This document shows positions 26,601 to 33,780 of a stretch of DNA of 64,000 nt, piece by piece. The translations under genes were made by a program, and so were the position numbers. The notes under the pieces were generated by a model, which saw nothing but the letters and a program-made list of their open reading frames with translations, searched no databases and had not been told where the DNA came from. Origin of the DNA: Pedobacter sp. ok626 (GTDB lineage Bacteria > Bacteroidota > Bacteroidia > Sphingobacteriales > Sphingobacteriaceae); contig NZ_FNEX01000011.1 in the NCBI RefSeq assembly GCF_900100435.1, positions 1 to 64,000 of the forward strand, read 5' to 3'. The number at the start of each line of letters is the position of its first letter. Position 1 is the stretch's first letter.

Positions 26601-26944
26601 CTAAAGGTCAGTTGGATTGCCAATTGAGCGATGCGACCACCTTTAGTGGTAAGGCCGAGAATCCTCTAGGCAACGACATTTTTGTTCCAAATACATTCAC
26701 GCCAAATAACGATGGTAAAAATGATATCCTGTATGTATACGGGAATACCATTGCCAAGTTAAAACTGCGTGTGTACAATCAATGGGGGCAGTTCTTGTAC
26801 GAATCACTATCTGTTCAGAACGGATGGGATGGTACTTACAAAGGGGATGTACAACCAAATGGTGTATATGTGTATTACCTCGAAGCTGAATTTAATGATG
26901 GGACAAAAGCAACTAAAAAAGGAACGATAACTCTATTGAGATAA
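17603..26944 (+). CDS. Giant secreted adhesin-like protein, T9SS type B sorted (3113 residues)
   Basis: A 3113-residue surface protein with a signal peptide ending near residue 33 (SYSQ). By eye the order is as follows. Two jelly-roll-like modules (about 33-385) and one Ig-like domain come first. Five putative-Ig/He_PIG repeats of about 80 residues follow (470-905), each with a PPGLTFDP-like motif and a GTPT-type turn. About 18 more Ig-like domains (C-x-G..WY..TTYYV pattern) come next, interrupted by three more copies of the jelly-roll-like module (about 1073, 1487 and 1903). One Fn3-like domain precedes a gliding-motility-associated C-terminal domain (about 3026-3113: FVPNTFTPNNDGKND..WDGTYKG..PNGVYVYYL). 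That last domain is the T9SS type B signal, which directs export across the outer membrane and surface display. The PorP/SprF gene begins right after the stop, as expected for such substrates. A role in adhesion or gliding is inferred from architecture. Confidence 0.92.
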   Translation: MKRTSTLFSLFKKYLFLISIFSITLAATKSYSQTRIYANAVNNTSHVDNPNNAKTSSETTFARVNSNAGLAAGLFAYQGELELIFPTKVPAGKTSYIRINLNEPDLLNTLLGGSLGNLLADVVGTVVLGNKYFETGARMGAGSGNNVISATSAVPFSTDNVKIVKDANGYYYIAITPQSEYDRVYVKDFTDAILGLGASSYTDVYYAFHGEGVDPCAQGFATSYEGKGISLDLLKLGQAGVTNMERAIDADKTNFSQLSLGVVGVGSEISQTIYFETLSKSTDEFNLKIQADKALLDVGLANNIKVTAYNGSTSVYETNLNNLLNLDLLGLLKTGVPVPIPFAPGVAFDRVKVTFSSFVAVGLTQTFNLYSITRSAARPTFVAPASSAVTVCYGTSANLTATTLATNDLRWYDAQVDGNLLATTAYNGAFPTPALTASKTYYVAARTLNCTEESVRVPVVVTVNPVVVFSTTVLSNGSLTAPYFKQITAATGGTPGFTYALASGSTPLPAGITLAANGTIAGTPTVSGVFPFSITATDSKGCPATTAFSLTINAALSIPTKALPNGTVGALYPPEVIPEAIGGTGPYTYAAPQGSLPPGLDFDPLTRTITGTPTQKGTYEIPVTVTDANGNTLTQKYTLVVRDPLVLATVPLSNGTVNVVYPTQTIPSATGGSGVYTYNVPNGVLPPGLTFDPLTRQIKGTPTQSGTYPFSVTVADSEGKTTITNYSILVKDPLVLPAKTLPDGTVGAVYATQTLTGATGGAEGYTYIGTNFPPGLTFNPTTLQVTGTPTTSGSYNANVKVTDADGTIANQTYTIKVNGELTLPSATLPNGLVGTVYPTQVLPAVSGGTSPYTYTAIGMPPGLTFDPATREIKGTPLSGGTFTVTVTAKDKNNLTTTTDYTIVVDVSGPTVNGVTTCSGTPATLSVSSPQTGVTYNWYGPTGNTPVFTGTTYTTGPINANTTYYVEAVSGTAVSSRTAVNVSINAAPDPVNVITANENISKGQTATLLVSTTGGSIAKWYTLPTGGAPFFTGTSYTTPALAATTKYYVETESTLGCLSLTRVEVKVTVTDLPVNAKCNAATSQQSGVDGICLLCGVVDPSASTDADPNTFTKINLVVGAGATGYQRLIFATPGSATDSVRLDIATPVGLADVAVLGNITITLFNGNTMVGTAHNLNESLINLQLIGGTRFKATFVAGGVYDRVEIRFGALVSALSNLSIYGAEVVYPSPTVSATGKTICSGNVTTLNATANGGTTLKWFASASGGTALATGPSFTTPTPLTANTTFYIEVSKNGCANTDRVPVTVTVTTAPDAPVLANSSAVCAGSAAVLSISNPVDGTTYKWYTLQTGGTPVFEGAVFNAGVLNTTTTYYVEAANGSCSSSSRTVAVVTVNSLPNLPQVQASATTVNPGQTAILNASSAEANIIFNWYDSPTAITALHTGPTYVTAPLTVTATYYLEAVSTVTGCAASSRVQVTINVDNGGLPNPVPCEAATTQTNGVDGLGLLAGVFNPELAVDLDTKTGSSLVLPVGLLGGSVYQRVGFTGLSHTGDTVRVQLSTPGKLLSLGLLGGITLTTYNNGVSNNDPLLLTNNLIDLQLLSGNTAALLSFVPTLPFDQVELRLNAGVATLLTTVDLDYAQRITKAPEVASANVSGCETQPLTLSVLNPQAGLTYTWYDATGTEVHKGDSYIIPNLTVSTKYYVSAANASNCESYKTLINVTVSPKPAAPELVAPTINTCAGNDVTITVKNPIAGITYQWYDSSNTYLAGKDGVSLTIANVPALPPTLSYSVKAVNNCNVASDPTTATINIGALDIPLITPPSVTVKVGIKAVLTATSSTAGVTFKWYDAPIAGNLLFTGPTYIADAQLVAGSKTYYVEGTAPSGCTTLTRASVVVTANDGPVLPVPCEGASTQVPKTDGVVLLADVYNPELAIDQDAATASSLVIPVGALGGYVSQRLGFVGLSNVGDTVRVLLTSPGKLLSLSVLPSLTVTSYNGATDNGDATMISSPLINLQLLNGGSQVLLTFVPTKPFDGVEVKLNSGLLGAFGSIDVNYAQRVMIAPNALAQSAAACQGSGAVLSVTNPQANVTYKWYQGTTFMADGNSYSTPTTLLAGTYDFFVTAARNGCESKRVKVVVTILPLPVLPVADVVSPVTTCINTPVTLSVKAVSGVVFNWFDAAVGGNQLVTNNKDYLTSANLAVGSYDYYVEAANANGCTSSARLKITLIVKANAVSTDIIVADQTICSGSTASLTATAPTIPGATFKWYKDPALKDTPFEGANFITDALTVTTRYYVIVNGPSTCSNDASSAKIVTVTVNKNAVASDIVAADKTICAGSITTLNATSTTVNTPVFRWYKDPLLTDAPFVGATFTTDALTATTKYYVTVSGDGICANNAASAKIVTVIVNRNAVATDITAADKATCSGTAVVLTATSTISNPVFSWYRDKDLTDLAVRSNTFTTPALTVDTKYYVTVSGTDVCANDASNAKVVTVTVNRNGIATDITLADKTICSGTSAILNASSTVATPVFKWYRDASLTDLAFEGPSFTTPALTQTTIYYVTVSGTGVCANDMGAAKVVTVTVTRNGDVRDITSADQTICSGQTAVLSVSSGTVNNAVFTWYRDAALTDVAFRGSNVTTPVLTTTTRYYVTVSGDGVCESLPGSAKMVTVTVNPVPNVPIIGPASPTACSGDAVILTVQNPQAGVTYEWYTAVTGGTLLKTGTSFTTDPLNGNVDYYLQATNASNCGNVTGRVKITVVVTGRPQPPSVVLGTVNTCLGSGATLSVANSVAGTTYNWYATATSTDILGSGVNFTTPPATVTTTTYYVEAKSGNCTSSSRTPVVVNAGALPNPPATVSGAGNPVCPGSTTVLTVNNPDPAVKYAWFSVQTGGTSLAEGNSFNVPALSATTTYYVGSINLLSGCSSSTRTAVTVTVLTKLAAPVVSVQAATATSINFAWIAVPGATAYEVSIDAGLTWTAPSSGPAGTSHLIAGLSPDQQVTIRVRAKGQLDCQLSDATTFSGKAENPLGNDIFVPNTFTPNNDGKNDILYVYGNTIAKLKLRVYNQWGQFLYESLSVQNGWDGTYKGDVQPNGVYVYYLEAEFNDGTKATKKGTITLLR
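24284..25609 (+). repeat. Five tandem 87-89-residue Ig-like repeats inside the adhesin gene
   Basis: Units begin at 24284, 24551, 24818, 25082 and 25346, giving periods of 267, 267, 264, 264 and about 261 bases. Each encodes N-A/G-..D-I-x-x-A-D-x-T-I-C-S-G, then F-x-W-Y-x-D-x-x-L-T-D, then T-x-Y-Y-V-T-V-S-G and a final VTVTVNR-like strand. They are much more alike than the other Ig modules of the protein, which points to recent tandem duplication and a possible site of copy-number change. Confidence 0.9.
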
Positions 26945-26978
26945 AATGTATCCGATAATAATGAAAAATAGAATTGTT

Positions 26979-27974
26979 ATGAAGAAACTAATTAGAATAC
27001 TAGCAGTAGGAGCATTTTTAAGTTTGGGTGCGTTAAAAGTATCAGCACAAATTGACCCTCACTTTTCACAATATTACGCTCACCCGCTATGGTTAAACCC
27101 AGCCCTAACTGGTGTTATCGATGGAGAATATAGAGTTTCGTTAAATGCTAAACAACAATGGGGATCCATCTCCAATTCATTCCTAACCGCGGGGGCATCG
27201 TTTGATATGGCCCCCAAAAAAAATCTGGCATTTGGGGCAATGGTGCTCAATCAAAATGCTGGAGATATCAGCTACAATCATTTAAGTGCATTAGTTTCGG
27301 GCGCATACCGAATTCATTTTGGAAGAGAAGGATTTAGTATGATCAACTTCGGCCTGCAGGCTGGTATTTTGAATAAAAGTTTTGACCCTTCAAGAATTAC
27401 ATTGGGTAGCCAATATAATCCTGTAACGGGTTACGACCCGGGGCTTGGTCTTAGTGAGTCCTTCTCCTCAACGAATACGCTTGTTCCGGATGTAAATGCT
27501 GGGGTGATGTTTTTTGATGGTAATCCTGATCAAGGCGTAAATGCATTTGCTGGGGTTATGGCGGGCCATTTAACCAGACCCATTGATAAGTTTTTGGGAA
27601 ATAGTACGCGTATGCCTATTCGCTATGCTGGGCATGGTGGTGCAAGAATTAGAATCTCGGATTCTTTTGATGTAACCCCGAATGGTCTGTATATGAAACA
27701 AGGTAATGCACGGGAGATTTCAATGGGTGCGTATGGACAGTTGATGCTTAACGCTGACTCTGATCTTCTTTTTGGATCAAATTACAGGGTGGATGATTCG
27801 GCTATTGCTTTTTTTGGGTTGCACCTTAACAACATGGTGTTCGGATTGAGTTATGATTTTAATACATCTAGCTTAAACCGGGTTACTGGGAGTAAGGGTG
27901 GACTGGAGTTGTCTGTTTCATTTACTGGCAGAAAAGGAATCCTGGGCCCTAACTTCTTTTGTCCACGATTATAG
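26979..27974 (+). CDS. PorP/SprF-family type IX secretion membrane protein
   Basis: From the ATG at 26979 the product is 331 residues with a clean signal peptide (MKKLIRILAVGAFLSLGALKVSA). An in-frame ATG at 26946, one base after the adhesin stop, would give a longer, unusual start but could serve coupling. The mature protein opens IDPHFSQYYAHPLWLNPALTG, the hallmark of the PorP/SprF family, and continues as an outer-membrane beta-barrel with alternating strands up to a C-terminal SFTGRKG region. SprF-type proteins are partners needed for secretion of one adjacent type B substrate (SprB in Flavobacterium). Its position directly behind the 3113-residue protein fits this role. It precedes the OmpA-family gene by 10-40 bases, probably one operon. 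Confidence 0.93.
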   Translation: MKKLIRILAVGAFLSLGALKVSAQIDPHFSQYYAHPLWLNPALTGVIDGEYRVSLNAKQQWGSISNSFLTAGASFDMAPKKNLAFGAMVLNQNAGDISYNHLSALVSGAYRIHFGREGFSMINFGLQAGILNKSFDPSRITLGSQYNPVTGYDPGLGLSESFSSTNTLVPDVNAGVMFFDGNPDQGVNAFAGVMAGHLTRPIDKFLGNSTRMPIRYAGHGGARIRISDSFDVTPNGLYMKQGNAREISMGAYGQLMLNADSDLLFGSNYRVDDSAIAFFGLHLNNMVFGLSYDFNTSSLNRVTGSKGGLELSVSFTGRKGILGPNFFCPRL

Positions 27975-28014
27975 TTGAACTAATATGAATTCATTACACA
28001 TTAATGAAACCCCG

Positions 28015-30012
28015 ATGAAAACCAAAATACTCTTGATCCTCTGTTTATTTGCCTCTGCTGCTCAAGCTCAATTTGTATCCAATAATAAAAGGGTAGCCGA
28101 TGTCTATTTTCAAAATAAAGATTATTATGCTGCGGCTGTATATTATAGAAGAGCGCTAACTCCCACTACCGATAGCGCTAGCTTTGTAGTCCCTTTCGGT
28201 TTTGTGGAGAAGATCAAAGAAGAGAGTCCTAAAAAGGATGAATTTGAATATTGTACCTATCAGCTGGGTGAAGCATTAAGGTTATACAAGAACTTTGGGG
28301 ATGCCGAGAAATGGTACGAAACGGCTAGAGGGTTTAAAAGTCCTAAGTATATATTAAGTAGTTTCTGGTATGGAGACTGTTTACGCTCCAATCAGCGATT
28401 TAAGGAAGCTATTGCTGCATTTAATGAGTTTTTGGACAAGTATCCACTTAAAGATAATTATGTAGCCAAGGCTAAGCAAGAAATTGCTTCTTGTCAATTT
28501 GCGCTTTATGAGTTGCGCTATCCGAGGATGTATAGCTTTAACAGATTAAAGAATAACACGAATACCAAAGGGTCAAATTATAGCCCGACCATAAAGGGAG
28601 CAAATCTTTATTTTAGTTCTTCAAGGCCGATTGGTGGTATAGGAGGTAAAAAGGAGGTATTGACAGGAGATGAGGCAAGGGTGGTTAGAAAAGAAACCCC
28701 ATATCTGAACGCTGTATATGTAACTACGGTGAATGCTTTTGATCGGGATGTAACTGTTAAAAAAACAACTATTGCAGGGAAAGATAAAGAGTCTGCTGCA
28801 CCAACCTTTCATCCCAATGGGAAAGTTGCTTATGTGACTAGTTGGACCACGCAAGGCAATAAAAAAATATATCAGTTAAATGCTACTCCTGGTGCTGCAA
28901 AGGAGTGGTCGGACCCGATTGAATTGGGTAGCCAGATCAATGTTAGGGGATTTAATTCCATGCAGCCTTTTGTAACAACAGATGGAAAGTATTTGATCTT
29001 TTCGTCAGATAGACCTGGCGGATCGGGTAAGTTTGATTTATGGTATGCACAGATTCTTATTGATGGGGCATTAGGTACAGCGGTAAATATGGGTAGCACC
29101 ATCAATACCGCCGAAGATGATGAAGCCCCGTACTATAATGCTTCGACAAAAAGACTGTTGTTTAGCACTAATGGAAGAGTTGGCATGGGAGGGCTAGATT
29201 TTTTTGAAAGTGATGGCGATTTTAGTGATTGGTCTGAGCCTCGTAATCTGGGATTTCCTTTTAACTCTTCAAAAGATGATCTTTATTTCACACCACTTAG
29301 AAATGATGATTCGGAAGGGTATATCAGTTCCGATCGTGAATCGAGTTGCTGCCTGGAAATTTTTATTATTAAGAAAAAATTCCTTATTATTCAGGGAGCT
29401 TTGTTTGATTGTAGTAATTCGAAGCCTTTAAAGGATGCGGTAGTTACGCTGGCTGATTCGGTGCAGCAATTTAAATTTACTACAGACGAGATGGGTAAGT
29501 ATACTTTTAGAGTAAATAGCAACCGCCAGTTTAAGTTGACTGCTGAAAAGGATAAATACTTTAGTAAAACGCTGAACTTTAGCTATGCGCAGATGGCCCA
29601 AAAGGATACTTTGTTTAGTCCGGAGCTGTGTTTGACGCCCTTTGAAATTGATAAGCCAATTGTACTGAAAAACGTTTTGTACGAATTTAATCAAGCAACT
29701 TTGACGGAGGATTCGAAAGTGAAAATGGATTACTTGTATGGAATCATGGTTGATAATCCTACGATTGAAATTGAGTTGAGTGCCCATACAGATAGCAAAG
29801 GCTCGGAGGCGTACAACCTGGATTTGTCGGAACGAAGAGCAAAATCTTGTGTTGATTATTTAGTAGAAAAGGGTATTTCCCAAACGAGGATGACCAGTCG
29901 TGGCTATGGTAAAACCAGGCCTATTGCACCGAATGAGTTTCCTAATGGGAAGGACAATCCTGAAGGGAGAGCCCTCAACCGTAGAACAGAATTTAAGGTT
30001 ACCAAAAAATAA
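28015..30012 (+). CDS. PorE-like TPR, propeller, regulatory-like and OmpA-domain protein
   Basis: From the ATG at 28015 the product is 665 residues with a signal peptide MKTKILLILCLFASAAQAQ; an ATG at 27985 would prepend ten polar residues. The order by eye is TPR-like helices (about 25-155, with DVYFQNKDYYAAAVYYRRAL), then PD40/WD40-like propeller blades (about 180-440: SPTIKGANLYFSSSRP, FVTTDGKYLIFSSDRPGG). A carboxypeptidase-regulatory-like beta domain (about 455-535) and a C-terminal OmpA peptidoglycan-binding domain (ELSAHTDSKGS..NLDLSERRAKS..RGYGKTRP) follow. This is the domain order known for PorE (PG1058) of the type IX secretion system, which links the machinery to peptidoglycan. It completes a substrate, SprF, PorE-like operon. 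Confidence 0.88.
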   Translation: MKTKILLILCLFASAAQAQFVSNNKRVADVYFQNKDYYAAAVYYRRALTPTTDSASFVVPFGFVEKIKEESPKKDEFEYCTYQLGEALRLYKNFGDAEKWYETARGFKSPKYILSSFWYGDCLRSNQRFKEAIAAFNEFLDKYPLKDNYVAKAKQEIASCQFALYELRYPRMYSFNRLKNNTNTKGSNYSPTIKGANLYFSSSRPIGGIGGKKEVLTGDEARVVRKETPYLNAVYVTTVNAFDRDVTVKKTTIAGKDKESAAPTFHPNGKVAYVTSWTTQGNKKIYQLNATPGAAKEWSDPIELGSQINVRGFNSMQPFVTTDGKYLIFSSDRPGGSGKFDLWYAQILIDGALGTAVNMGSTINTAEDDEAPYYNASTKRLLFSTNGRVGMGGLDFFESDGDFSDWSEPRNLGFPFNSSKDDLYFTPLRNDDSEGYISSDRESSCCLEIFIIKKKFLIIQGALFDCSNSKPLKDAVVTLADSVQQFKFTTDEMGKYTFRVNSNRQFKLTAEKDKYFSKTLNFSYAQMAQKDTLFSPELCLTPFEIDKPIVLKNVLYEFNQATLTEDSKVKMDYLYGIMVDNPTIEIELSAHTDSKGSEAYNLDLSERRAKSCVDYLVEKGISQTRMTSRGYGKTRPIAPNEFPNGKDNPEGRALNRRTEFKVTKK

Positions 30013-30029
30013 ATACAAATTCTCTAATT

Positions 30030-30072
30030 GAAACCCCGTATAGATTTTGCTTCAAAGTTTATATGGGGTTTC
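30030..30072 (+). terminator. Hairpin after the adhesin operon
   Basis: GAAACCCCGTATA (30030-30042) pairs with TATATGGGGTTTC (30060-30072), 13 bp with one G-T pair, around a 17-base loop, 17 bases after the OmpA-family stop. The run of T behind it is weak, so termination may be partial. Confidence 0.6.
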
Positions 30073-30158
30073 TGCTATACGGCTTATTTTCGGCTAATTG
30101 TTAAAAATATTTATGCTATAATTACATTAAATTGTAAATTGGCTTTTTGATTTTAATT

Positions 30159-33100
30159 ATGCGCTACTCTAAATGTGCCATTCTGGTATTTCTGCTTTTC
30201 GGTTTCTTAACTGGATTTTCTCAAACTGTTGAAGTAACCAGTACCGCAGATGCGGGGATAGGGACATTAAGAGAAGCATTGACTAATGTTCCAGCGGGCA
30301 CAACGGGTTATACCATTAAGTTTAATCTGCCTGGTCCGGCAACAGAAAACAACAGGACGATTCGATTGCGTTCGGCTTTACCATCTATACCTTCAAATGT
30401 TACAATTGACGGAACTTCTCAACCGGTATGGGACGCGTTAGGTGTTTCTGGTGCTAAAATTATTATAGAACCCGAGTTTGCCAATTCTACTTTTCATGGT
30501 CTAACAATTGGAACCTATAATGCGGTATATACGCAAGTGGTAAATGTACAAATCTATGGCTTGTTTCTCCGAAACTTTGCCAAGTTTACCAGTCTTCAAA
30601 ATGTGAATACAAATCAAGGATCAGGAATTGTAATCGATTATAGGGCCAGTAACATAAAAATCGGAGCTCCAGGAAAAGGTAATGTTATTGGGGGGACTAT
30701 CCATGGTATCTTAATTAACAACACCAATTACTATCCTGCTCCTACTTTGGCAAATATTAACATTCAATCTAATTTAATCGGAGTATTGTATGATGGCATA
30801 ACAGCGATACCAAATATAACAGGTATTTCCTCGAGCCTATATGAAACATCGATCGCTATTGGTGGTGATAATGCGGGAGAGGGTAACGTGATTGCTGCTA
30901 ATCAGACCAACGTTAACATTAACAGGGTAAATAATTCAGGTACACGTATTAGTGTGGTTATTGTTAACAATAAAATAGGGGTAAATTATAATGGGACAAA
31001 GGATTTTCATGATCTGCAATTATTTCTTTCATCGTCCTCGTTGGAGATTCATGGTGTAAAGGTTAACGCCATTAATGCAGACCTTTATCTACGTAAGAAC
31101 TTCATTTCTGGTAACCGCACAACTGGAGTGTATATAACGAATTCTGATTTTGTCCTTACCAGCAATTATATTGGGACAGGGATTGGGAAAACGGAAGACT
31201 TAGGGAATGGTGTTGGTGTGAGACTTGAAGGCACGGCAACAGGAACCATAGGTGGTACGGTAACATCCGATCTAGGAAATATTATTGCTTATAACAATTA
31301 TGGGGTAGAGCTGACTTCTTCGAGGCAGGTAAAAATAATGAGGAACAGTTTTTATTGTAATAAAATATTTGGCATAGGCCCAGCTTTAAACTATACACAA
31401 GCTTATGTGCAAATCCTCATTAAAAGGCCCGGTCACTTAGAAGGTAGAGCTACACCTAATACGGAAGTAGAGCTTTTTTATACACAGTATTGTAATGGTC
31501 TTTGTGAAGGAAAGGACTACTTTGTAACCGTTCAGACCGATGCTACTGGTCGTTGGTATTATGATGGCCTTCTCACAGGGAATGTTACGGCAACTGCAAC
31601 GCCTATACTAAATGGAACCACATCGCAGTTTTCGACTGCGGCTTTGCTAGAGGGAGAAGCTATTGTCACCTCGGTAACTTGTAATGGGAATGGGTCTATA
31701 AAAATCCCTGAACCCAGAGAAGGCTTTTTTTTTACATGGAATAGGATCGAAGAAAATGGGACGCGGACGGAATTGATACCCGCAGGAACTATACAGGAAA
31801 TCGGTGATTTACCGGTTGGGCAATATGAAGTGGTCGTTGATGACGGGTGTAAATCTGTTGCAAGACAATTTCTTATAAAAGATCAAAGATTGGTAAACCT
31901 TGTTGTGAATTGGCCTACGCCAGGCTGTGGACAGCTTACTTTTCCATTTTCGGCCAGTGTTGACAGAGGGGAAGGGGTAATAAAATACGAGTGGATTAAT
32001 ATGATTACAAATCAGGTCGCCTCGATTGGGAAAAACGTGACTCTACCCGAAGGGACATATAAGTTAAGGGTAACTGATCAGGCTGGGTGTCCTGTAGAGT
32101 CAATCGTAAAGAAAATTGATAGACTCTCGCAACCCATTATTAATATGGGAGCACGTTTGGTTGGGCCAGCAGCTTGCGGTGCTTCAAATGGGGTAATTAA
32201 AAATATTACTATAACAGATGCTATTGGTACAATAACCTACAAATGGTATGTAATGGATCGGGATCCTTTAACCGGTTCCTATGTTCAAGGTGCTAAGGTT
32301 AGTGACGACCTTGATCTTACAGGAATGCCTGGAGGAATTTATATGTTGGAAGTGAAGGATCAGGGGCCTTGTCCTGCTGTTCGAATTAGCTATCCGGGTA
32401 TTACGATTCCTATCACCAACTCTGTTATTATAAATGGTGGTACTACACAGAACACGACTTGTGGTAATAATAACGGGGCGATAAATAATATTTCAATCAC
32501 TCAGGGAGATACCTATAGGTTAACCACTTCTAATGGTGTGTTGGTGAGTACTGGAAGATGTAGCCCGGGCATACCGTTCAATATAACTACTGGTGTAAAT
32601 GGTGGTTTAGCTGCTGGGACATACATTTTAAATGCAAGTAACGATTTTACCGGATGTACAGCGGTTCCTGTTAACTATACCATAGGCGTAACTCAAATAA
32701 CCCAGTATCCTGCTCAGATAGTTTCAATAAACAAAGCGAAATGTGATTTGGACAATGGATCAATTACATTGAACTATCCCAATAATATAAAGCCGCAGAC
32801 AGGTAAATATCAGTGGAAGAATGCCGCAGGTGAAGTTTTTCCGGGAACGGCTGAAAAGATCGAAAATCTACCGAAAGGCGAGTATACTTTACATATAATT
32901 GATCCCAATGGCTGTACTTCTGATCCTTTAGGACCTTACGAGATTGATCGAATTCCGTTAATTATTGTTGATAAGATGAGTGGTGTGGCAACAGATGACG
33001 TGTGCGGCCTTGGGCGAGGAACAATAACCGGTGTGCGAATTTCAGAAGGATTACCTTTAAGTGGTTCGGGCGCAGATGCTGTATATTTATATCAATGGAA

Positions 33101-33758
33101 AAATGCTAACGGTGATATCGTGAGTACGGATAGAGATTTGACTAAAGCCTTCGCCGGAGAATACCATCTTGAAGTAAGGGACCAAGCTTCTTGTGATCCC
33201 CAGATCAGTAGAGTTTTTACCATCGAAGCCCCAACTATTCCATTGCAAACACCAGTATTTGATCAGAAGCGACGTGTATGTTATGCAACTGAAATAATGA
33301 TTCCAATAACTTCACCAGAGGAAGGTACCTACCAGTTGTTTCATTCTGAAGATGATGTTATTCCAATTATGGAAGCTAAGAATGGAATATTCATTTTTAA
33401 AGTGGCGAAAACAGGAGAATATGTGATCCGCAGAAAGAACGGAACCTGTGCTAGCGATTTTGTTCCGTTACATATAGAAGTAACTAACGACAATCTTGAG
33501 ATTAAGAATACCATGACGCCTAATGGTGATGGCATGAACGACTACTGGATGATTAGCGGATTACCTGATCATAAGGATATCAATATTAAAGTTTATACCC
33601 GTAGTGGTCAATTGGTATATGAATCAACAGGCCCGTATAATAAGCCATTTGACGGCCGATTCAGAGGTGTTGACCTTCCAGCAGGCGCTTATTATTATAA
33701 AATAGATTTAAGAGCCGATTGTAATCCAATAGGAGGTAGTATTACCTTATTAAGATAA
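30159..33758 (+). CDS. Secreted beta-helix and SprB-like repeat protein, T9SS type B sorted
   Basis: From the ATG at 30159 (the in-frame TTG at 30147 is unlikely) the product is 1199 residues with a signal peptide ending near TGFSQ. Residues about 25-430 form a parallel beta-helix opening with TSTADAGIGTLREAL, a motif found at the start of CSLREAI-type beta-helix proteins. Then come about six modules of the SprB-repeat kind (CNGNGSIKI, ACGASNGVIKNI, CGNNNGAINNI, CDLDNGSITL, CGLGRGTITGV: Cys, then G-x-I, then later G-x-Y-x-L-x-V-x-D). The last 90 residues are a type B sorting domain (NTMTPNGDGMNDYW..FDGRFRG..PAGAYYYKI). A PorP/SprF gene lies tail to tail 22 bases on, giving a second substrate-partner pair. 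Probably a surface or gliding-associated adhesin. Confidence 0.9.
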   Translation: MRYSKCAILVFLLFGFLTGFSQTVEVTSTADAGIGTLREALTNVPAGTTGYTIKFNLPGPATENNRTIRLRSALPSIPSNVTIDGTSQPVWDALGVSGAKIIIEPEFANSTFHGLTIGTYNAVYTQVVNVQIYGLFLRNFAKFTSLQNVNTNQGSGIVIDYRASNIKIGAPGKGNVIGGTIHGILINNTNYYPAPTLANINIQSNLIGVLYDGITAIPNITGISSSLYETSIAIGGDNAGEGNVIAANQTNVNINRVNNSGTRISVVIVNNKIGVNYNGTKDFHDLQLFLSSSSLEIHGVKVNAINADLYLRKNFISGNRTTGVYITNSDFVLTSNYIGTGIGKTEDLGNGVGVRLEGTATGTIGGTVTSDLGNIIAYNNYGVELTSSRQVKIMRNSFYCNKIFGIGPALNYTQAYVQILIKRPGHLEGRATPNTEVELFYTQYCNGLCEGKDYFVTVQTDATGRWYYDGLLTGNVTATATPILNGTTSQFSTAALLEGEAIVTSVTCNGNGSIKIPEPREGFFFTWNRIEENGTRTELIPAGTIQEIGDLPVGQYEVVVDDGCKSVARQFLIKDQRLVNLVVNWPTPGCGQLTFPFSASVDRGEGVIKYEWINMITNQVASIGKNVTLPEGTYKLRVTDQAGCPVESIVKKIDRLSQPIINMGARLVGPAACGASNGVIKNITITDAIGTITYKWYVMDRDPLTGSYVQGAKVSDDLDLTGMPGGIYMLEVKDQGPCPAVRISYPGITIPITNSVIINGGTTQNTTCGNNNGAINNISITQGDTYRLTTSNGVLVSTGRCSPGIPFNITTGVNGGLAAGTYILNASNDFTGCTAVPVNYTIGVTQITQYPAQIVSINKAKCDLDNGSITLNYPNNIKPQTGKYQWKNAAGEVFPGTAEKIENLPKGEYTLHIIDPNGCTSDPLGPYEIDRIPLIIVDKMSGVATDDVCGLGRGTITGVRISEGLPLSGSGADAVYLYQWKNANGDIVSTDRDLTKAFAGEYHLEVRDQASCDPQISRVFTIEAPTIPLQTPVFDQKRRVCYATEIMIPITSPEEGTYQLFHSEDDVIPIMEAKNGIFIFKVAKTGEYVIRRKNGTCASDFVPLHIEVTNDNLEIKNTMTPNGDGMNDYWMISGLPDHKDINIKVYTRSGQLVYESTGPYNKPFDGRFRGVDLPAGAYYYKIDLRADCNPIGGSITLLR

Positions 33759-33780
33759 GATTAGGTATAACAAAAATGTG

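Noticed and set aside
29428..29787. Antisense gene of 119 residues in the PorE-like gene
   Set aside because: It overlaps the conserved OmpA and regulatory-like domains in full and has no start signal or domain of its own.
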